This document shows positions 18,146-25,418 of a stretch of 48,588 nt of DNA, one piece after another. The stretch lies in assembly GCA_017517385.1 (NCBI GenBank), contig JAFWZG010000023.1, forward strand, positions 1 through 48,588. Reading direction: 5' to 3'. The translations under genes were made by a program, and so were the position numbers. Positions within the stretch are counted from its first letter, which is position 1. The number at the start of each line of letters is the position of its first letter. The notes below the pieces were generated by a model. That model searched no databases. It was not told the origin of the DNA and saw nothing but the letters and a program-made list of their open reading frames with translations. Source of the DNA: Akkermansia sp. Its GTDB lineage: Bacteria > Verrucomicrobiota > Verrucomicrobiia > Verrucomicrobiales > Akkermansiaceae.

Positions 18146-18844
18146 TCAATACAGGCGCCTACCCACCAGCTTATTCACGCGCTCGGCGATAGCCTTGTAC
18201 TCAGGATGGCTCGGGTTCATCAGCACTTGGAACTCGTGGCTCTTCGTATCGTTCATGATGCGCGCGTACTCCGTAGCCGGATCCTCCTTCGCTGCCTGCT
18301 TCGTTCCCAGCGCTGCACCCTCGCCCATGCGTGAGCGCAGATGGTGCACCAGCTTAAACACCGCCGGATTCATCAAACTCGAGACCTCGCTCTCACTGAT
18401 AACGCCCGCTTTGAGCATGCTATGCAGTGCCGCCTTCGTGCCCTTCATATTGCGGTCGAACTCAGCGCCCCAGCTGTCCTCCAGCTGCTTATACGCGGCC
18501 TCGCCCTTCTCCACTGCATCAGCCTGCAAGCTCTTGCACACGGCCGACACAAACTTACTACCCGCCTCCACGCTGATACCGGCCTCGCGCGCATGCTTAG
18601 TAATCATGCCGCGCACCGTATCGTTGCCACCAAACGCCTCACCAAAGTCGAGCTGGTAGTCACCCGGCTCAGGTTCCGGCTCCTCAGAAGCCTCGCTCTC
18701 CTCCTCCGGCTCAGCCGTGAAATCGAACGGGTTGACAGTCTCCTCCGGTTCGGCTGGCGTCTCCACCGGAGTCTCAGCCACCACCTCGGGCACCTCAGTT
18801 TCTCCGGTCTCCACCGGAGTCTCAATGTTTATTTCTTCGTCCAT
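18146..18844 (-). CDS. Capsid scaffolding protein (232 aa)
   Basis: I choose the ATG at 18844 (MDEEINIETPVETGE); the longer frame would overlap the upstream gene by about 100 bases. The first about 85 residues are extremely acidic and Pro/Val/Thr-rich (ETEVPEVVAETPVETPAEPE, EEESEASEEPEPEPGDYQLD), followed by a helical C-terminal half ending in a basic segment (ERVNKLVGRRLY). An acidic disordered N-terminus with a basic C-terminal helix, located between portal and capsid genes, is the standard form of podovirus scaffolds (T7 gp9). It would fill the prohead and leave on packaging. It overlaps the preceding gene by 23 bases. Confidence 0.82.
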   Translation of the reverse strand: MDEEINIETPVETGETEVPEVVAETPVETPAEPEETVNPFDFTAEPEEESEASEEPEPEPGDYQLDFGEAFGGNDTVRGMITKHAREAGISVEAGSKFVSAVCKSLQADAVEKGEAAYKQLEDSWGAEFDRNMKGTKAALHSMLKAGVISESEVSSLMNPAVFKLVHHLRSRMGEGAALGTKQAAKEDPATEYARIMNDTKSHEFQVLMNPSHPEYKAIAERVNKLVGRRLY

Positions 18845-19133
18845 TGTCTGTATTATTCGGGTTAGAATGTTTCTCTGCGTAGCGGCGCAGCTCATGAATT
18901 TGCTGCACCAGCCCGCGCTCGCCATCGCGTACAGCCGCCATCAGCGCAATGGTATGTGCGTCTCCGGCAATCGGCTTCAGCTTTTGGTCGCGGAACTGAA
19001 AAATCGGCTGGCTGTAATGCCCCAGCTGCTCTATCAGCTGCAAAGCCTCATCACTGATTCCGGCAATCAGTATCTTCCCTTGCCGGATTAAATCCTGCTT
19101 TATCGCCTCATCCTCTATCTGCTTCTTGGTCAT
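18822..19133 (-). CDS. Small protein between portal and scaffold (103 aa)
   Basis: I do not recognise this protein. It starts at an ATGA overlap with the portal stop, so it is translationally coupled. It is charged and helical (MTKKQIEDEAIKQDLIRQGK, then LQLIEQLGHYSQPIFQFRDQ) with an Asn/Arg-rich tail. Its place between portal and scaffold suggests a head-assembly accessory. Confidence 0.65.
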   Translation of the reverse strand: MTKKQIEDEAIKQDLIRQGKILIAGISDEALQLIEQLGHYSQPIFQFRDQKLKPIAGDAHTIALMAAVRDGERGLVQQIHELRRYAEKHSNPNNTDNGRRNKH

Positions 19134-20785
19134 GGTCTCTGTATGGTAGGTGTTGCCTTCGCCTGCGTCGCCGCAATGTCAGCCTGCTGCTGCAAAAGCT
19201 GCAACTTCATTTGCTGCTGTGCTATCCGCTCGCGCTTCGTCTGCTGATTCTCAGCCTCAGCAGTCGTGCGCAGGCAATCCGTGTCCACATTGCTCTCGTC
19301 CGTAATAAACCGCATGCAATGATACGGCTTGAAATAATCCATCCACGCAGGATCCTGCGTCGCAGAGAACATCTCCAGCGCATAAGTCAGCGACTCCATC
19401 AGCCCCTGCGCTCGCGCACTTTCCAGCGCCTTACTCAACCTGCCCAAATACTTCACCTCCGGAGCAGCAATCTTCAGCCCCTTGCCATCCGGGCCGGTCG
19501 CCTCGAACAAATCCCGCGGCTGCCCCACCGTCGGGTACTTGCCCATGCGGTACAGCAGACAAAACACACGCTCCATCAGCGGTCTAAAATCGGCCGTGAA
19601 CTGCGTGAACGTCTGGCTGAACGTCATCAGCTTCTCATTTTCGCGCAGCTGCGCCTCCGTAGCGGACATCTGGCGCGTCACCTGCGACACCGCCTGCAGC
19701 TGGTTCACAAACAGCGCATCGTCAATCGCCGCGTTAAACATCTCCATCTGATTAATGCTCACCGCAAACTGAGCACTGCTGGCCCATTCTTTCGGTAGCC
19801 CGGAGCGTACCGCCTCGGGCGAAAGCACCGTCACACCACCGGCCCTCATGTCAATCTGTCCCACCATGTCAGCAGTGGCCAACACTCTCGGGAACGCTGC
19901 CGCCTTCGCCGCCTCGGTCATAGCGTCCTCCAGCTCAATGAGCCTCTCGATATCTCGCTGCACCGGTGCCAGCGCACTCTCCCCATACACCTGATTCCCG
20001 TATTTCAGGAAACGCGTGGCCATGTACGGGAACTCCTGGTACCCACCCTCATGCAAAATCTCCTTCGTGCCTCGCGCAATGTACACACTGGCGTACGGCA
20101 TCCTTTTAGGCGCCGTCAGCTCATCACCATTGCCGCGCGACGCCACGTTACGCGGCGTCACCAAATGCCATATACGGAACTCCGTTTTGTACCTCTCCTC
20201 CGGCTTGTCGTATGCCGCCTTCATATCCTTGTCCAGCGCATCCTCACCAAAAGCCTGAGCAGCTTGGTGAGCAGTGAAGGTAAACTCTCGGCATACAGTA
20301 TCAATCTCATGGTACTTATTCTCGCTCATGCGGTAAGTACCGATGGGAACGTGCGTGAAAAGCAGTCTCTTGTTGCGGTCATCCGTCTCAGTCAGCATCA
20401 GCCCGGTCCCTGCAGCACAGCGGTCAATAATCAACGATATGCACGCTGCATAGAAATTACTGCTCTCCAGCTCATTCTGCGCTATCTGCGTCACGCGCTG
20501 ATACCAATCCTGCTCATCATTGCTGATATCCTCCGCGCGCTTGCTACTCTTGAACTTAAACCAATTAATACCACGCGGCGTAATCATTACACTGTGCGCA
20601 CTGGCCAACTTCAGAATGCCGGTAGCCGCACGCTGACACACACCCTCCGGCAGACCATCATCCGGCATCTGCTGCAGGTCGCCGGCGCTAATGAGTCTCG
20701 GCATGACATGCCGCACATGGTGGCGCCAGCGCCCATCCTGCGTCCCCATCAGCGCCTCGGCTGTTCTCACATAGCTATCGTTCAT
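19130..20785 (-). CDS. Portal (head-tail connector) protein, T7 gp8-like (551 aa)
   Basis: Length and pattern match the podovirus head-tail connector family (T7 gp8 is 536 aa). Visible features: an N-terminal YVRTAEALMGTQDGRWRHHV helix, GDLQQMPDDGLPEGVCQRAA, a clip/wing region with LLFTHVPIGTYRMSENKYHE, RIWHLVTPRN, EFPYMATRFLKYGNQVYGES, and the stem helix ERLIELEDAMTEAAKAAAFP, followed by a C-terminal Gln-rich barrel (QQQMKLQLLQQQADIAATQA). It forms the dodecameric DNA gate at one capsid vertex. The start overlaps the preceding stop as ATGA. Gene order portal-scaffold-capsid-tail tube A is that of T7-like phages. Confidence 0.88.
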   Translation of the reverse strand: MNDSYVRTAEALMGTQDGRWRHHVRHVMPRLISAGDLQQMPDDGLPEGVCQRAATGILKLASAHSVMITPRGINWFKFKSSKRAEDISNDEQDWYQRVTQIAQNELESSNFYAACISLIIDRCAAGTGLMLTETDDRNKRLLFTHVPIGTYRMSENKYHEIDTVCREFTFTAHQAAQAFGEDALDKDMKAAYDKPEERYKTEFRIWHLVTPRNVASRGNGDELTAPKRMPYASVYIARGTKEILHEGGYQEFPYMATRFLKYGNQVYGESALAPVQRDIERLIELEDAMTEAAKAAAFPRVLATADMVGQIDMRAGGVTVLSPEAVRSGLPKEWASSAQFAVSINQMEMFNAAIDDALFVNQLQAVSQVTRQMSATEAQLRENEKLMTFSQTFTQFTADFRPLMERVFCLLYRMGKYPTVGQPRDLFEATGPDGKGLKIAAPEVKYLGRLSKALESARAQGLMESLTYALEMFSATQDPAWMDYFKPYHCMRFITDESNVDTDCLRTTAEAENQQTKRERIAQQQMKLQLLQQQADIAATQAKATPTIQRP

Positions 20786-21087
20786 TGCCCTCCTAATTTA
20801 GAATTATTCCCAAGTAGACTACTCGTCAGCTGCGCGTTGCTAATCACTGTCTTAGCCACGCTGCGCCGGCGCTTGGCTGCATTCTGCCGTGCCAGCTCGC
20901 TCTGGTCCTGCATGCTCGTGTCGGCTGCCACCGGCTCCGCGCTCCGGCTCTGCACAGTGATGTTATTCTTCGCCGCCTCAGCCGCCTGAGCAGCTGCCTT
21001 CTTCTGCGCCTTCGCCTGCTTGTGGCTACTATACGCGCTCGCGCCCACTGCCAGCGCAGTCCCTACAATTGCTGCCGTTACGCCCAT
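20782..21087 (-). CDS. Small head protein upstream of portal (101 aa)
   Basis: Start chosen at ATG 21087 (MGVTAAIVGTALAVGASAYS), with AGGAG 12 bases upstream. A short hydrophobic Ala/Gly N-terminus is followed by a Lys/Gln/Ala helix (SHKQAKAQKKAAAQAAEAAK) and a C-terminus KRRRSVAKTVISNAQLTSSL-LGNNSKLGG. Small proteins with this layout occur next to portals in many podoviruses, function not established to my knowledge. Its stop overlaps the portal start. Confidence 0.65.
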   Translation of the reverse strand: MGVTAAIVGTALAVGASAYSSHKQAKAQKKAAAQAAEAAKNNITVQSRSAEPVAADTSMQDQSELARQNAAKRRRSVAKTVISNAQLTSSLLGNNSKLGGQ

Positions 21088-21092
21088 ACCAT

Positions 21093-21677
21093 CTACTCCT
21101 TTCCGAAAACCTCTTCTATAGTCTCTGCCACGATGCGCGCCACGCGCCTCTGCCACTCTCCCGTCTTTATAAGCGTTCCAAATGCCCGAGCCTCCCCCGG
21201 ATTGGAACCGGCAAAACACGGTTCTACCATGAAAAACCTCATGTCGCTCTTCTTAAAAGCATTCCACCCACGGTCAGCCTCACTACGGATAGGCTTCGCT
21301 CCCCTGTCGCGCACACCCAGCAACAACGCCAGGCGATTGCTCAGCACCTGTGCAAACTCCCTCCCAAGCGGATTCTCCACCTCGGCATAGTACAGCACCT
21401 CGCAGCCCTCAGCCCCCTCACAGGAATTGAAATGAAACTCCAGCGCAAGGTCTGCCCCGGTCGCATTCGCAGCCTTGGCCGAATAGCTCGGCGTCGTACC
21501 ACCGGCCGCCTCACGCTCCGTCTGCACAACGTCATAACCGCGCGCCTCCAGCGCAACACACAGCCCCGGCAGATAATGACTCGCCAGCGCGTGCTCACCG
21601 AAACCCTCATAATACCCGGCACATACCGTCGCGCCCTCCTTCTTCCGGGCATGCCCCGGTAGCATAGCAATCTTCAT
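21093..21677 (-). CDS. Endolysin, N-acetylmuramoyl-L-alanine amidase (Amidase_3 type, 194 aa)
   Basis: Cleaves the amide bond between muramic acid and the peptide stem of peptidoglycan, releasing virions. The ATG at 21677 gives MKIAMLPGHARKKEG, with the first zinc ligand (H in PGHA), a Glu in YYEGFGEHAL, the second His in LALEFHFNS, and the catalytic Glu in FFMVEPCFAGSN; these are the Amidase_3 signatures. There is no signal peptide and no separate cell-wall-binding domain, so it would need a holin. It follows a small membrane protein directly, forming a lysis cassette between fibre and portal genes. Confidence 0.85.
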   Translation of the reverse strand: MKIAMLPGHARKKEGATVCAGYYEGFGEHALASHYLPGLCVALEARGYDVVQTEREAAGGTTPSYSAKAANATGADLALEFHFNSCEGAEGCEVLYYAEVENPLGREFAQVLSNRLALLLGVRDRGAKPIRSEADRGWNAFKKSDMRFFMVEPCFAGSNPGEARAFGTLIKTGEWQRRVARIVAETIEEVFGKE

Positions 21678-21678
21678 G

Positions 21679-21954
21679 TCAATTTCGCTCGTTGATATGT
21701 TCCCTACCGGCGTCCGCCAGCAATTCATTCGCCGCCTTCGCCAGCTCGCAGTTCCTGCACTTCTTGCCCAGCTCACGGCTCAGCTCGTGGTTCTCCGTAC
21801 GCAATCGCTCGCAATCCCGCTCCTTGCGCACGATAATCCACACCAGCAGCGCCGTGCCCACCAGACTACCACCCAGCTGCACAATATCGGCAGCTTGCGG
21901 TATACTCAATACCGCAAGCGTCGCCGCCCCGACAGTCTGAATATAATTAGTCAT
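21679..21954 (-). CDS. Membrane-anchored lysis protein candidate (holin or spanin-like, 91 aa)
   Basis: The N-terminal half has two hydrophobic stretches (TVGAATLAVLSIPQAADIVQ and LGGSLVGTALLVWIIV) followed by a charged coiled coil (RKERDCERLRTENHELSREL) with two Cys (KKCRNCELAK). It ends 1 base before the amidase gene. A transmembrane anchor plus periplasmic or cytoplasmic coiled coil fits an inner-membrane spanin or a holin with a long tail; I cannot decide which. The start at 21954 overlaps the upstream stop. Confidence 0.6.
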   Translation of the reverse strand: MTNYIQTVGAATLAVLSIPQAADIVQLGGSLVGTALLVWIIVRKERDCERLRTENHELSRELGKKCRNCELAKAANELLADAGREHINERN

Positions 21955-22162
21955 GGCTGACCTCAGCTGCCGGAACCTCCACCTCGGGCTGCACCTGCTG
22001 CTCACCGCTGCAGAACCAGGCCACCGCTGCAGCCACAGCTGCCCCGATACCCCACAGCCAGCGCTTCCAACCGGTAGCCTCCTTGGCCTTGTCCGCTGCC
22101 GTCGTGGCCACCTTCGCAGCCACGCCCCCAACAATCTCTTTCTTAGTCGTTTTCATAGTCAT
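21947..22162 (-). CDS. Small single-pass membrane protein, possible holin (71 aa)
   Basis: One transmembrane helix (WKRWLWGIGAAVAAAVAWFC) lies after a basic helical N-terminus (MKTTKKEIVGGVAAKVATTA) and before an acidic Pro/Val tail. The start may be 22162 or 22156. Its overlap with the next lysis gene and its size suggest a holin or holin partner, on context only. Confidence 0.6.
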   Translation of the reverse strand: MTMKTTKKEIVGGVAAKVATTAADKAKEATGWKRWLWGIGAAVAAAVAWFCSGEQQVQPEVEVPAAEVSHD

Positions 22163-22186
22163 AAAATCTTTTCGCAGCAGCGGACG

Positions 22187-22387
22187 TCAGTCCGCAATTT
22201 CCTCCATTTCAGGTTCAACGTACGGCACCAGCCCCCACTGGCTCAGAGCAGATTCCAAACTCTCAAACTCCTCCCATGGGTCTACTATGCGACCACAGAC
22301 TGCACGAGCAGTATGCACCGCCCAGCGCACGTTGTTTGCGTCTACGTAGCTGCCATGTTCTGCCGTTTCTTTAAATGCGTAAATCAT
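22187..22387 (-). CDS. Hypothetical small protein after the fibre gene (66 aa)
   Basis: Not recognised. It starts at an ATGA overlap with the fibre stop, so it is translationally coupled to it. Acidic, with a Trp-containing core (NVRWAVHTARAVCGRIVDPW) and C-terminus VPYVEPEMEEIAD. Position suggests a fibre-assembly helper, not shown by sequence. Confidence 0.6.
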   Translation of the reverse strand: MIYAFKETAEHGSYVDANNVRWAVHTARAVCGRIVDPWEEFESLESALSQWGLVPYVEPEMEEIAD

Positions 22388-23367
22388 AATGCGAAAGTGA
22401 TTTGCCAGTTTTTTAAATCTCCTGCAAGAGCCGCAATGCGCTCAGCTTCGGCCATGTTCGCACCATCGGGCAGGCGGACGTGCAGTTTTGAGCCAGCCGC
22501 TTCTTTATGAGGCAGTGCAAGCAATATGTTAGCTAACACGCCAACGTCGGCAACGCCCGCAGTAAACTGCCCTGAACCGTTATTTGGGTATGCCTGTTTG
22601 CTGACGAGATCGAACATGCAGGGTGCGCCTGTTGGGTCGAGGGCTGGAACATATTGGTGTACAAGTTGCTTGCCGAGAGTAAAACGAGCCTCATAAAGAG
22701 AGTAATGGGCTGCGCTTGGATTGTAGACACCTAAATTCAATCCACTGTCCCAAGCCATGAGATACACAGGCGTGACTGACTCTCCAACGGCGGGTCTGTG
22801 AGGAATGTCTGTTTCCGTCTCTTCGCCCTGCGTGGCAACCTTTATTTTGTTGCTTTCGTACTCATTCCATGCCGCAAAAATCTTCCCGTTGTTCGCGACA
22901 AGCGTAAAGGTGGTCGGTGATGTAGTTGTCACGCCCGTTTTTTCGTCTGTTGCGATTCGGCCAACTTCCAAGGTTTTGCCGCTGTAACGAATCACTGACA
23001 AGTAATCATAAGATGAATGCCGTTTCACCTTGTAGCTCACCGCGAAGCCGCTAGTGTCCTTAAACTTTACAGGCAGAACCAGATACTGCGTGCCCGTATT
23101 CTCAAGGTATTCAAGCCTCGTGTAGCCCGGGAGCAATTCGGAAGAGCCGCCCCCGCTCGGCTGGCCGAGCAGAGCGAGGGCAGCGTTAAAAACCTTTGTT
23201 ACACGGCAATCTTCCGGCACAAACCACACCGGCTCCTGCGCAGTCATGTGCTCCTGCTGAGCAGCGACTAAATGTTTCAGCACGTTACCCTCAGCGTCCT
23301 GCACCGCGCCTCCGCCTTGCGATCGCAAAGCGTACGTCTTACCAATTTCTACGTAGATTTCCTTCAT
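22384..23367 (-). CDS. Receptor-binding tail fibre with concanavalin-like (LamG-type) domain (327 aa)
   Basis: The start is ATG 23367 (MKEIYVEIGKTYALRSQGGG); a longer open frame would overlap TerL. The N-terminal about 90 residues are a short virion-binding part. From LLPGYTRLEYLENTGTQYLV to DLVSKQAYPNNGSGQFTAG the protein shows the LEYIESTGTQYI...YDLVN...GTGTFT pattern of LamG/concanavalin-like jelly rolls that end many gut-phage tail fibres and bind sugars or surface polymers. The C-terminus (KLHVRLPDGANMAEAERIAA) is an extra small domain. The gene opens a transcription unit with late box copy 3 about 44 bp upstream. Confidence 0.72.
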   Translation of the reverse strand: MKEIYVEIGKTYALRSQGGGAVQDAEGNVLKHLVAAQQEHMTAQEPVWFVPEDCRVTKVFNAALALLGQPSGGGSSELLPGYTRLEYLENTGTQYLVLPVKFKDTSGFAVSYKVKRHSSYDYLSVIRYSGKTLEVGRIATDEKTGVTTTSPTTFTLVANNGKIFAAWNEYESNKIKVATQGEETETDIPHRPAVGESVTPVYLMAWDSGLNLGVYNPSAAHYSLYEARFTLGKQLVHQYVPALDPTGAPCMFDLVSKQAYPNNGSGQFTAGVADVGVLANILLALPHKEAAGSKLHVRLPDGANMAEAERIAALAGDLKNWQITFAL

Positions 23368-23410
23368 GATATCTGCTTGTTTCCCATATTTTACACTTAA
23401 CTTAGAAAAA

Positions 23411-23430
23411 TAAAATCGTGACGGTGTAGG
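23411..23430 (-). promoter_or_regulatory. Late box, copy 3
   Basis: On the minus strand CCTACACCGTCACGATTTTA followed by TTTTTC. It lies between the TerL stop (23441) and the fibre start (23367). Confidence 0.6.
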
Positions 23431-23440
23431 AACTACGAAC

Positions 23441-25078
23441 TCATCGCCTCCACGGTACCCCGCGCGCCACACCCACCTGCCAGCCACGCTCCTCCCTCAC
23501 CGTCCTCTGCAGCAGATTCCGGTCCACCAGCCCCGCGTCAAATGCCTCGCAGAAATAACGGAACGCGTCAGACGCATGGCTCGCATTGTCATGCAAGGGC
23601 ACCGGCCTCTCTACCCCGTGATTCCCCGCAGGAGCCGTCCGGTAGTTCTCCAGCGCATTCAGCCCCGCCATGTAGCTGATGCCGTCCACCAGCCTCGGCT
23701 CGCTGCACCTCGCATGGAACACACACTTGCGCAGCACACGCTTCGTCATGTCAATGCCGAGCCACACATCCCTCACCCTCTGCAACACGATAGCCGGCAG
23801 CCCCTGCCTCTGCACCTTCTGCACATAGCGCGCCTCATCACTCTCACGCCTCGCACCGTCGTGTGGCAGGAAAACCATGCGCACACTTTGCCCGTGTATC
23901 GCCTCCCAGCTGCGGATAACACCCACCAAATGCTCCACCCCCTTGCCATTCACCGTGTGGCAGTCCAGCACATAGAACATACCATCCCCCCTAGGCTGTA
24001 TCAGCCACATGCTCGAATAGTCACTCATGCCGATGTCCACGCTCACATACAGCGGCCAGTCATCGTCCGCCGTGAACTCCTGCTGCACGCGCCCCTCCGC
24101 CCGCAAGCTCGAAATCATCAGGCCATAGATGGCACCCTCCACCTGCGTCTCGAATGCCTCCTCCGGCGTGCTCGGAAACTCCTGGCGCATACTATAGCCA
24201 TAGATGCCGAACTGCGCTGCATACCACCGCTTCTGCGCCTCATCCAGCACAATACCGCGCCCCTCCAGCTCCGCGAAATAATCCCTCAGCTCCTTGCTTA
24301 AACTCAGCGTCTCGCCACTCTCCACCCGATAGTCCGGCTGCCCATGCCAGCTAAAGAAAAAGAACCGGAAATCCAGCGGAGTGAGCTTGCTGCCCACCTT
24401 CTCCATCGCCGCCTTCGTCATCTCATAGTTGAGCCCTGCCTTGCCACCCTCGTGCGTCGACTCCATCACAATCACGCCACCTTGTCCAACCGTCGGCAGC
24501 GAACCGTCTCGAATCTCCTTCGCCTTCTTCGGAGCCGTAGCCGCCACGTGCCCAAGCTCAGAGACATGAAGAAACTGCAGCGTCATGGAACGCAGAGCCG
24601 TGCCAATCACCACCGTACTACCCGTCGACCACTTGCCCGCCGTAGCAGTCAAATGATGCTCACCCGGCTTCGTCAGCGTATAGATCTCCCGGCTGAACGC
24701 GGCAATCCGCTCCCGGTCACCCGCGTCCGCTACATGGTCAATACCGTCTGCCGGAGGCGTCCGCAAGGCCTCATACGCAAACCGAATTTTCTCCAGCTTC
24801 TCCTGAGCTGCAGCCATCGTCTTATCATTGATGCCGGCATGCCAGTTGCTCCGGAACAAACACCCGTCCAGAATCATCAGGCTGATAAGCGTGCTCATCC
24901 CCAGCTGACGCGCCTTCAGGATATTATTCCGGTACCACATATTCCTATAAAACTCCCGCTGCGCCCAATTCATACGGAACCGAATAGGAGGCCCATTCTT
25001 CACCTCAATCCAGTAAAGGTGATTCAGCCTCCACTCCTGGCTCTCCCAGCAGTTATCACTCTCCCAGTCAGCACCCAT
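23441..25078 (-). CDS. Terminase large subunit (545 aa)
   Basis: Motor and nuclease that packages DNA through the portal. ATPase motifs: Walker A variant KARQLGMST (residues 55-63), Walker B region LQFLHVSELGHV (about 162-173, variant with SE), and coupling region VIVMESTHEGG. Nuclease centre: PLYVSVDIGMSDYSSMW with the metal-binding Asp, and a later HDGARRESDEARYVQKVQ and HASDAFRYFCEAF typical of the RNase H-like nuclease end. The length is normal. The start overlaps the end of the preceding small gene by 11 bases. It is unusual in lying far from TerS with tail genes between. Confidence 0.9.
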   Translation of the reverse strand: MGADWESDNCWESQEWRLNHLYWIEVKNGPPIRFRMNWAQREFYRNMWYRNNILKARQLGMSTLISLMILDGCLFRSNWHAGINDKTMAAAQEKLEKIRFAYEALRTPPADGIDHVADAGDRERIAAFSREIYTLTKPGEHHLTATAGKWSTGSTVVIGTALRSMTLQFLHVSELGHVAATAPKKAKEIRDGSLPTVGQGGVIVMESTHEGGKAGLNYEMTKAAMEKVGSKLTPLDFRFFFFSWHGQPDYRVESGETLSLSKELRDYFAELEGRGIVLDEAQKRWYAAQFGIYGYSMRQEFPSTPEEAFETQVEGAIYGLMISSLRAEGRVQQEFTADDDWPLYVSVDIGMSDYSSMWLIQPRGDGMFYVLDCHTVNGKGVEHLVGVIRSWEAIHGQSVRMVFLPHDGARRESDEARYVQKVQRQGLPAIVLQRVRDVWLGIDMTKRVLRKCVFHARCSEPRLVDGISYMAGLNALENYRTAPAGNHGVERPVPLHDNASHASDAFRYFCEAFDAGLVDRNLLQRTVREERGWQVGVARGVPWRR

Positions 25079-25418
25079 GATTCAGTCTTGAACACAGTTT
25101 CGCCCACCGGCCCAGCGCATGCTTCTGCCAGCCCTTATCCCCCGCCCTAAAGCCCCGGCACCAGCAAACATGCGTGTACCCACGCGCCGCCCACTGTGCG
25201 CCATACTCAGCCAGCAGCTCCGGGGCACCTCCGCAATAGAGCACAGCCATAGTTGTACTGTGCTCCCCGCCCACCGGGTCATACGGCACAGCAATCAGCA
25301 CAAGCTCTGGTAGCCACACCGCAAAGCCCCCATTCCGGATGGCCGTGCTCGTGTGATCCTCCGGCAGCCACTCAGCCTTGTCATCCATCAGCCGGATAGC
25401 CTCCTCAATCGCATTCAT
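25068..25418 (-). CDS. Hypothetical protein before TerL (116 aa)
   Basis: Start taken at ATG 25418, which forms an ATGA overlap with the tail nozzle stop. Not clearly recognised. A central beta-strand-rich part (GGFAVWLPELVLIAVPYDPV, TTMAVLYCGG) and AAGYTHVCWCRGFRAGDKGW-like end faintly suggest an acetyltransferase-type fold, but key motifs cannot be confirmed. In T7-like phages a small internal or packaging accessory often lies next to terL. Confidence 0.6.
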   Translation of the reverse strand: MNAIEEAIRLMDDKAEWLPEDHTSTAIRNGGFAVWLPELVLIAVPYDPVGGEHSTTMAVLYCGGAPELLAEYGAQWAARGYTHVCWCRGFRAGDKGWQKHALGRWAKLCSRLNHGC

